This document shows, in pieces, positions 25,876-34,966 of a DNA stretch of 34,966 nucleotides. The notes under the pieces are model-generated. The model did no database searches and was not told the origin of the DNA. It was given only the letters and a program-made list of their open reading frames with translations. Origin of the DNA: Streptomyces iakyrus (GTDB lineage Bacteria; Actinomycetota; Actinomycetes; Streptomycetales; Streptomycetaceae); NCBI RefSeq assembly GCF_000717055.1, contig NZ_JNXI01000043.1, positions 1 to 34,966 of the forward strand, given 5' to 3'. Each line of letters starts with the position of its first letter. Positions within the stretch are counted from its first letter, which is position 1. Both the position numbers and the translations under genes were made by a program.

Positions 25876-26227
25876 TCCGTCTCGGCGGCCCACGTCTTCT
25901 TCACAGAAGAGGACCGGCGGCATAGCCTGCGGAAGATCCGTCCGGCAGCGGCGGGAACAGGGCTCGCCCGGGCGTGCGCGGCACTGCCGTAGACCTCGAT
26001 CCAGGCGTCGCCCGAGGGGCTCGTGGCAGGGCGTCGCTGTTCGGCCGAGGACGGCGGCCCGTGCTTTGTTCAGGGCTTGAAACGTGGGTTAACCTGCGGC
26101 GTATTTCCACATCACATACACATCCGTGACTGCGGAGATACCTGCACGGCAACCGGGCCGCCCATCGGCCCGGGGGTTCCGAGTCCTCGGTTTCCGAGGG
26201 CTCTTGGGGAGCGGAACGAGGGTGCGC
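25876..26227. other. Intergenic region before the HAMP-array kinase
   Basis: A 352-base gap with no convincing gene. Frames open here only as extensions of the kinase ORFs. Its right half is markedly AT-richer (CGTATTTCCACATCACATACACATCC). TTGAAA at 26077-26082 with GTATTT at 26101-26106, 18 bases apart, is a possible sigma-70-type promoter. GTGGGTTAAC at 26084-26093 is distantly like a stress-sigma -10 (GGGTAT/C). The kinase start has CGAGGG upstream. Confidence 0.4.
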
Positions 26228-30306
<4,079 letters not shown>

Positions 30307-30403
30307 GCGCCCCGGTGCCCGGCCCGCCGACCGGCGGACCGGGCGCCCCGCAGCGCCTGTCGTTCCGCGCCCCAGGGCACTCCAGCCGAGGAGCATCCAC
30401 ACC

Positions 30404-33037
30404 GTGAGCATGTCCGAGCAGCCGCGCGAACCGGGTCAGGACGGTGAGCCGGAGCGCCACTCGGCCACCGGAACCGGGTCTGACGGGCCGTCGGTGACGT
30501 CCGACGCCGTACCTCCGACCACCGACGGGGAGCTGAAGGCCTCCGACGAGGAGGCGAAGGCCTCCGACGCGCAGTCCGAGGCCTCCGAAGGGCACGCGGT
30601 GGCGTCCGACGAGTACGCGGCGGCGCCCGACGGCCGGCCGTGGGCTTCGCCGGGCGAGTCGTGGACCGCCGACGACCCGCCCGCCGACCTCATCGAGGGC
30701 CTGTCGTCCGCTTCCCCGGTGGGCCGGCTCGCCGCCACCGTGGAACGGCTCAGCCGGGAGGTCCGGGCCGCCCAGGCGGAGGCCGAGGGACGTGCCCTGG
30801 TCGAGCTCGCCAAGGGCGTCCTGGTCGAGCGGCTGAAGTGCGGACCGGCCCAAGCCGCCCGGCAGCTCGCCCAGTTGGCCGAGCAGGCCCAGGTCACCCC
30901 CCTGGAACTCGCCGTCGACGTCATCAACCAGGCCGCCCGGGACCGGATGTCCGAGGTGACGGACGCCTTCCTCGCCGCCACCCGCGCCGCCGACGAGGCC
31001 GAGACCGAATCGGCCGCCGTACGCCTGCGCGCGGCCGAGAGCGGCGTCCTGGCGGCGGACGACGCCCAGGCCGTGGCGGACGCCCTGCTGGAGCAGGCAC
31101 TGCGCCCCCTCGGTGCGGCGGCCGTGGCCATATGGGCCGCGGGCGCCGACGGTTCGCTCACCCTCGCGGGCAGCGCCGGCTTCTCACCGGCCGAGGCCGC
31201 GCGCTGGCGTTACGTCCCCCCGGACGTGGTGACCGTGGCGCGGCGGGGCCTCATCGAGCGCGACGGCCAGTGGATCACCTCGCTCGGCGCGACCGGGCTG
31301 CCCAGCATCGGCGTGCACCACCACCCGGACGGCGGCCGGGCCGCGCTGCCCGCCGGCACCGGCGGCCGCATCCACGGCGTGCTGGAGATCGCCTGGCCGG
31401 AGCCGCTCGCCCCCCAGCCCCCGCAGATCGTCCGCCAGGTGGAGGCACTGGCCGAACTGTGCGCCCACACACTGGAGACGCACGCCCCTTCCCACGGAGC
31501 GGCCCACGAGCCCCGCGTCCTGCCGGATGCCGCCGAGCTGATGGACCTGGCCGACGGACTGCACGACCCCGCCCTCGTCCTGGTGCCGCACCTCGACAGC
31601 GACGGACACCTGGTGGACTTCCGCATCCAGCACGTCAACAGCAGGTTCCTCGACCCGGCGGGCAGGCCACGGGCGGTCGTGAACGGCGCGCTGCTCCTGG
31701 AGGCTTATCCGATGGCCGCCGGGGACAGCGAGTTGTTCCAGCGCGTCGAGCGGGTCTACGCCACCGGTGAGCCCTTCCGGGCCCGCCGCATGAACCTCAC
31801 CGCCCTCGTCGACCAGGTCCCCCTCTCGGCGGTGGCCGACATCAGCATCAGCCGCCACGGCATGTCCGTGCTCCTCATCTGGCGCATCGAGGACGAGGCG
31901 GCGCGACTGGCGAGCCTGCTCCAGCACGCCCAGCGCCTCGGCCGCATCGGCGGCTTCGAGGAGAATGTGCTCACCGGGGAGATCACCTGGAACGGGCAGC
32001 TCTTCGACCTCTACGGACGCCCGCAGACGAGCACCCCGGTCCCCCTGGAGGAGCTGCCGGCCCACGCCCACCCCGACGACGGCGTCTCCATCCGCCGCTT
32101 CCTGCGCACGCTGCTGCACCACCGGCGGCCGGCGGCCGCCGCGTTCCGGTTGCAGCGGCCCGACGGCGTGACCCGGCACATCCGGATCGTCGCCGAACCG
32201 GTGCTCGACACCGACGACCGACTGCTCTTGGTGCGCGGCGCCTGCCAGGACATCTCGGCCCAGCACTGGACCGAGGTGGCGCTCGCCGCCACCCGTGACC
32301 AGCTGGCGCACACCGAGCAGCAGGCCACCGAACGCAACCGGCTGACCCTGCAGTTGCAGCACGCCATCATGCCCCCGACCCAGGCGCCGTTGCAGGTGGC
32401 CGGGCTCCAGGTCGCCGTCCGCTACCGGCCCGCGGAGACCGAGCAGCTGGTGGGCGGCGACTGGTACGACGCCGTCGTCCTGCCGTCCCGCAAGGTGCTG
32501 CTGTGCGTGGGTGACGTGGCCGGGCACGGCATCGAGGCCGCCACCAGCATGGTCGTCCTGCGCAACGCGCTGCGCGGCCTCGCGGTGACCGGCGCCGGGC
32601 CGGGCCAGCTGCTGTCCTGGCTGAACATCGTGGCGCACCATCTGACGGGTGCCGTCACCGCGACCGCGGTGTGCGGGCTGTACGACCCGGTCACGCGGAC
32701 GCTGCGCTGGGCCCGGGCGGGACACCTCCCGCCCGTCCTCGTCCGGGACACCGAAGCGGCCCCCCTGCCCCTGGTCAAGGGCTTGTTGCTGGGTGCCGTC
32801 CCCGAGGCCGTCTACGAGGAGACCGAGCTCCAACTCGCGCCCCAAGACACCCTGTTGATGTACACGGACGGTCTGGTCGAGCGCCGGGACCGGCCCGTGG
32901 AGGAGTCCCTGACCCACCTCCTGACCACCGCCCGCACGGCCCCCAGCACACTCGACCAGCAACTGGACCGCCTCCTGACCTACAGCAAGTCGGACACCGA
33001 CGACGACACGTGCATCGTGGGCATCCGGGTCGGGTGA
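30404..33037 (+). CDS. ANTAR-GAF-PAS-PAS-PP2C phosphatase
   Basis: An 877-residue cytoplasmic phosphatase. An acidic Ala/Ser/Asp tail with 7-residue repeats covers about 45-72. Next is an ANTAR-like helical domain at about 115-178 ([32 protein letters not shown]), the fold that binds RNA hairpins in antiterminators. Then come GAF (about 215-360), a diverged PAS (375-495), PAS_3 (505-620), a coiled coil (625-650) and PP2C/SpoIIE (665-875; GGDWYD, GDVAGHG, YTDGL, DDDTCI). The start is GTG 30404 with GAGGAG 10 bases upstream; ATG 30410 is possible. It lies 97 bases after the hybrid kinase on the same strand and may be its transcriptional partner. It probably dephosphorylates a STAS protein such as the one at 25471. 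Confidence 0.85.
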   Translation: MSMSEQPREPGQDGEPERHSATGTGSDGPSVTSDAVPPTTDGELKASDEEAKASDAQSEASEGHAVASDEYAAAPDGRPWASPGESWTADDPPADLIEGLSSASPVGRLAATVERLSREVRAAQAEAEGRALVELAKGVLVERLKCGPAQAARQLAQLAEQAQVTPLELAVDVINQAARDRMSEVTDAFLAATRAADEAETESAAVRLRAAESGVLAADDAQAVADALLEQALRPLGAAAVAIWAAGADGSLTLAGSAGFSPAEAARWRYVPPDVVTVARRGLIERDGQWITSLGATGLPSIGVHHHPDGGRAALPAGTGGRIHGVLEIAWPEPLAPQPPQIVRQVEALAELCAHTLETHAPSHGAAHEPRVLPDAAELMDLADGLHDPALVLVPHLDSDGHLVDFRIQHVNSRFLDPAGRPRAVVNGALLLEAYPMAAGDSELFQRVERVYATGEPFRARRMNLTALVDQVPLSAVADISISRHGMSVLLIWRIEDEAARLASLLQHAQRLGRIGGFEENVLTGEITWNGQLFDLYGRPQTSTPVPLEELPAHAHPDDGVSIRRFLRTLLHHRRPAAAAFRLQRPDGVTRHIRIVAEPVLDTDDRLLLVRGACQDISAQHWTEVALAATRDQLAHTEQQATERNRLTLQLQHAIMPPTQAPLQVAGLQVAVRYRPAETEQLVGGDWYDAVVLPSRKVLLCVGDVAGHGIEAATSMVVLRNALRGLAVTGAGPGQLLSWLNIVAHHLTGAVTATAVCGLYDPVTRTLRWARAGHLPPVLVRDTEAAPLPLVKGLLLGAVPEAVYEETELQLAPQDTLLMYTDGLVERRDRPVEESLTHLLTTARTAPSTLDQQLDRLLTYSKSDTDDDTCIVGIRVG
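30536..30619 (+). repeat. Four 21-bp tandem units coding a 7-residue repeat
   Basis: The N-terminal tail of the ANTAR phosphatase reads [28 protein letters not shown] in register, encoded by four 21-base units built on AAGGCCTCCGACGAG. It is a low-complexity, probably disordered acidic linker. Confidence 0.8.
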
Positions 33038-33064
33038 GGGACGCGAGTCCTGAAGCTGCGGAAC

Positions 33065-33089
33065 GGCCCGGCTGTCACAGATCCGGGCC
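33065..33089. terminator. Hairpin after the ANTAR phosphatase gene, overlapping an ECF promoter
   Basis: GGCCCGG (33065-33071) pairs with CCGGGCC (33083-33089). The loop contains CTGT-C-ACAG, itself a small inverted repeat. It lies 28 bases after the phosphatase stop, fitting a terminator, but the loop also holds the TGTCACA promoter element. Confidence 0.5.
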
Positions 33090-33099
33090 TCGCCCTGTC
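33073..33099 (+). promoter_or_regulatory. ECF41-type promoter of the SDR gene
   Basis: TGTCACA at 33073-33079 and TGTC at 33096-33099 are separated by 16 bases. This is one base away from the known ECF41 promoter pattern (TGTCACA, 16-17 bases, CGTC). Transcription would start about 30 bases before the SDR ATG, leaving room for its GGAG ribosome binding site. The ECF41 sigma gene is the convergent neighbour. Confidence 0.6.
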
Positions 33100-33137
33100 T
33101 CTCTGGTGAGTCAGCAACCCATCGAACGGAGACAGTG

Positions 33138-33875
33138 ATGAAGATCGTGGTCGTCGGCGGTACGGGCCTCATCGGCTCCCAGGTGTCCGCCCTCCTGCGC
33201 GAGGGCGGACACGAGGTGGTGCAGGCCGCCCCCTCCACGGGCGTCGACACCCTCACCGGCGAAGGACTGGCAGCTGCCCTCAAGGGCGCGGACGTGGTCG
33301 TGGACGTGTCGAACTCGCCGTCCTTCGACACCGAACCGGCCCTGGACTTCTTCACCCGCTCGGCCCGGAACCTGTTCGCCGCCGAGAAGAAGGCGGGCGT
33401 CCGCCACCACGTGGTGCTCTCGATCGTCGGCGTCGACCAGGTTCCCGGCTACGGGTACTACGAGGCCAAGGTCGCGCAGGAGAACGCCGTGCGCGGCAGC
33501 GGCGTGCCGTACAGCATCGTGCGCGCCACCCAGTTCTTCGAGTTCGTCGCCCCCGTGATGAACATGTCCACCGAGGGCGGCGAAGCGCGGCTGCCGTCCA
33601 CGCGGCTGCGCCCGATCGCCTCCGCCGACGTCGCCGCGGCCGTCGCCGAGGCCGCGCAGGGCGAGCCGTCGAACGGCATCCGCGACATCGCGGGCCCCGA
33701 GGTGCACGGCCTCGACCGGCTCGGTGAGATCACGCTCGCGCTGAAGCCTGACGGCCGTACGGTCGTCACCGACGAGACGGCCGGCCTGTTCGCGGGCATG
33801 CCCGACGTGCTCACCGGCGACGGCAGCGCGCACCTCGCGTCCACCCGGTACGAGGAGTGGCTGAAGCGCGCCTGA
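33138..33875 (+). CDS. NmrA/SDR-type NAD(P)-binding oxidoreductase, ECF41 target
   Basis: A 245-residue atypical short-chain dehydrogenase. The Rossmann motif is VVVGGTGLIGSQV (about 4-16). GADVVVDVSNSPSF and RHHVVLSIVGVDQVPGYGYYEAKVAQE follow, where YxxxK (YYEAK) matches the atypical SDR active-site pattern. The C-terminus RYEEWL is typical of NmrA-like and ECF41-linked epimerase/oxidoreductase proteins. ATG 33138 has GGAG 6 bases upstream (GTG 33135 is alternative). ECF41 sigma factors are established partners of 'COE' genes (carboxymuconolactone decarboxylase, oxidoreductase or epimerase). This gene ends 9 bases from the convergent sigma gene and has the matching promoter, so it is probably the target. 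The substrate is unknown. Confidence 0.85.
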   Translation: MKIVVVGGTGLIGSQVSALLREGGHEVVQAAPSTGVDTLTGEGLAAALKGADVVVDVSNSPSFDTEPALDFFTRSARNLFAAEKKAGVRHHVVLSIVGVDQVPGYGYYEAKVAQENAVRGSGVPYSIVRATQFFEFVAPVMNMSTEGGEARLPSTRLRPIASADVAAAVAEAAQGEPSNGIRDIAGPEVHGLDRLGEITLALKPDGRTVVTDETAGLFAGMPDVLTGDGSAHLASTRYEEWLKRA

Positions 33876-33884
33876 CCGGGCCGG

Positions 33885-34799
33885 CTACGGGCGGTCGGTG
33901 ACCCTGCGGGCCGACCGCTCGTACGCCCGCAGCTTCTCCGGCGCCAGGACCCAGTAGAGCCCGTCGATGCCGTCGGGGCCCACGGTGACGCTCACCAGGG
34001 CGACGGCCGCCCCGTCCTCGACGAGCAGCAGGCTCGGCTGCCCGTTGGCCTCGACCACGCCGTACTCGGCGCCGGGGAAGAACGTGTGGGCGAAGGCGGT
34101 GACCCTGGCCACACGCGCCGGCCCGACGAGTTCCACCCGGGCCACGCCGCGCATGCCGTTGCCGTCGGCGTAGGCGACGACGTCGGCGGACAGCACGCTC
34201 TCCAGCGCGGCGACGTCGCCCTCCCGCGCGGCGGCGACGAACGCGTCGAGCAACCGCCGGTGCTGGGCCGTGTCGACCGGTTCCCGGCGCTCGGCGGACA
34301 GCCGCTTGCGCGCCCGGCTGACGATCTGCCGCGTGTTGACCGGGCTCAGCTCCAGCATGCCCGCGATCTCGTCGTACGCGTAGTCGAACGCCTCGCGCAG
34401 CACGTAGGCCGCCCGCTCCACCGGATTCAGCCGCTCCAGGACCAGCAGCACGGCCAGCTCCAGCGCCTCGCCCCGCTCCGCGCCGACCTGCGGATCGACG
34501 CCGGTGTCCACGGGTTCCGGCAGCCACGGGCCCACATAGGCCTCGCGGCGGACCCGCGCCGACCGGGCCACGTTGATCGCCACCCGGGTGGTGATCCTCG
34601 CGAGGAACGCGCCCTCGTCCAGCACCGCACTCCGGTCGGCGTCCTGCCAGCGCACCCACACGTCCTGCACCACGTCCTCGGCGTCCGACACGCTGCCCAG
34701 CACGCGGTAGGCGATGCCGAACAGCCGCGGACGCTGCCGCTCGAACGCGTCCGCCGCCGCGTTCAGCGTGTCATCGGACAGAGGCGACTGCTGGTCCAT
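33885..34799 (-). CDS. ECF41-group sigma factor with SnoaL-like C-terminal domain
   Basis: A 304-residue RNA polymerase sigma-70 ECF factor. Region 2 is about 15-88 (RLFGIAYRVLGSVSDAEDVVQDVWVRW) and region 4 about 112-170 (LNPVERAAYVLREAFDYAYDEIAGMLELSPVNTRQIVSRARKRL). The C-terminal extension of about 125 residues is a SnoaL_2-like domain that controls activity. Group ECF41 is indicated by WLPEP in the linker (92-96), DGNGM at 212-216 (equivalent to DGGGK) and APEKL at 286-290 (equivalent to NPDKL). It has no separate anti-sigma gene, as expected when the fused domain regulates it. The start is ATG 34797-34799 (minus strand). The ribosome binding site GGGAGG lies inside a long hairpin. Confidence 0.93.
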   Translation of the reverse strand: MDQQSPLSDDTLNAAADAFERQRPRLFGIAYRVLGSVSDAEDVVQDVWVRWQDADRSAVLDEGAFLARITTRVAINVARSARVRREAYVGPWLPEPVDTGVDPQVGAERGEALELAVLLVLERLNPVERAAYVLREAFDYAYDEIAGMLELSPVNTRQIVSRARKRLSAERREPVDTAQHRRLLDAFVAAAREGDVAALESVLSADVVAYADGNGMRGVARVELVGPARVARVTAFAHTFFPGAEYGVVEANGQPSLLLVEDGAAVALVSVTVGPDGIDGLYWVLAPEKLRAYERSARRVTDRP

Positions 34800-34802
34800 G
34801 GC

Positions 34803-34859
34803 GCCGGTGCCTCCCGGATCGATGTCGTGAATTCCGACAGTACGTCCGGGAGCACCGGC
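34803..34859 (-). promoter_or_regulatory. Hairpin burying the ribosome binding site of the ECF41 gene
   Basis: GCCGGTGC-C-TCCCGGA (34803-34818) pairs with TCCGGGAGCACCGGC (34845-34859): 15 pairs with one bulge, around a 26-base loop. On the minus strand the arm next to the gene contains GGGAGG, the Shine-Dalgarno sequence 9 bases before the sigma ATG. The loop carries a smaller inverted repeat, TGTCG...CGACA. Confidence 0.6.
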
Positions 34860-34870
34860 ACACGCCCCCT

Positions 34871-34966
34871 AGGACTTGTCCGGCCGATCATGCGCGGAGC
34901 CAGATGACGAGGGCTGCGGCAGTCGCGGTGCCGAGGAAAACGTAGCCGCGCTTGTCATAGCGGGTG
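34871..34966 (-). mobile_element. End of an IS5-family insertion sequence (partial)
   Basis: The outer end begins near GGACTTGTCCGG (34871-34882), which resembles terminal inverted repeats of Streptomyces IS5-type elements, directly after CCTA. The transposase 3' end follows within 6 bases. The element runs off the right edge. Its insertion lies just upstream of the ECF41 leader hairpin and could have separated that gene from its original promoter. Confidence 0.7.
34888..34966 (-). CDS. IS5-family transposase, C-terminal end (partial)
   Basis: The last 25 residues read TRYDKRGYVFLGTATAAALVIWLRA and end at TGA (34888-34890, minus strand). This closely matches the conserved C-terminus of IS5-family (IS112/IS470-like) DDE transposases of actinobacteria, which end 'TRYDKRGYVYLGTVTAAALLIWLR'. 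The catalytic DDE residues lie beyond the window, so whether the gene is intact cannot be judged. Confidence 0.85.
   Translation of the reverse strand, partial: TRYDKRGYVFLGTATAAALVIWLRA

Overview
The window is a high-GC actinobacterial chromosome segment, very probably Streptomyces. The evidence is very strong third-position GC bias, GTG and TTG starts, several PP2C/SpoIIE phosphatases with attached anti-sigma-type ATPase domains, an ECF41 sigma factor and a HAMP-array hybrid kinase. It reads as an accessory or chromosome-arm region: many small catabolic sets, each with its own regulator, then a dense stress/partner-switching signalling block, then the end of an IS5-type insertion sequence. 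No tRNA, rRNA, CRISPR array or biosynthetic gene cluster core was seen.

Layout. (1) 1-5884, acid-sugar catabolism: the tail of an unknown gene, an aldehyde dehydrogenase, a convergent LysR regulator, and divergent from it a DUF1537 four-carbon acid-sugar kinase translationally coupled to a PdxA2-type dehydrogenase, followed by an uncharacterised TIM-barrel protein. Kinase plus PdxA2 is the known route from D-threonate or D-erythronate type acids to dihydroxyacetone phosphate. (2) 6015-10643, amino-acid and semialdehyde metabolism: a sarcosine/N-methyltryptophan oxidase-like flavoenzyme, a probable remnant of an M14-type deacylase, an Lrp/AsnC regulator, and a convergent operon of a homoserine dehydrogenase paralogue overlapping an aldehyde dehydrogenase. 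(3) 10816-13291: a PadR regulator with a near-ideal palindromic operator, followed by an acyl-CoA dehydrogenase/oxidase, closed by a long GC hairpin. (4) 13342-15865: a methyltransferase and a GAF-PP2C-ATPase phosphatase in one transcription unit. (5) 16045-19670: an SLC13/MatC-like carboxylate transporter and a PrpF-family isomerase, divergent from their LysR regulator.

(6) 19728-33037 is a signalling block. It holds three further PP2C phosphatases (one membrane-bound with a CitA/DcuS-like extracytoplasmic sensor, one with N-terminal membrane helices, one with an N-terminal ANTAR-like domain), a STAS anti-sigma antagonist, a small winged-helix regulator paired with a leaderless periplasmic-binding-like protein, and a huge soluble HAMP-array hybrid histidine kinase. 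The kinase reading frame is broken inside its HAMP repeats, exactly at the ends of a 99-bp perfect duplication, so it is either a recombination product or an assembly collapse. (7) 33065-34859: an NmrA/SDR oxidoreductase convergent with an ECF41 sigma factor. The oxidoreductase has an ECF41-like promoter, and the sigma gene's ribosome binding site lies inside a long hairpin. (8) 34871-34966: the 3' end of an IS5-family transposase.

How it fits together: each metabolic set carries a one-component regulator (LysR, Lrp, PadR, LysR) with a recognisable operator or divergent promoter. The signalling block holds phosphatase, STAS and kinase parts of stress-sigma partner switching, but no dedicated sigma-B-type gene or stand-alone anti-sigma gene is visible, so these outputs probably act elsewhere on the chromosome. 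Assignments rest on reading the sequence and family knowledge; no database search was run.
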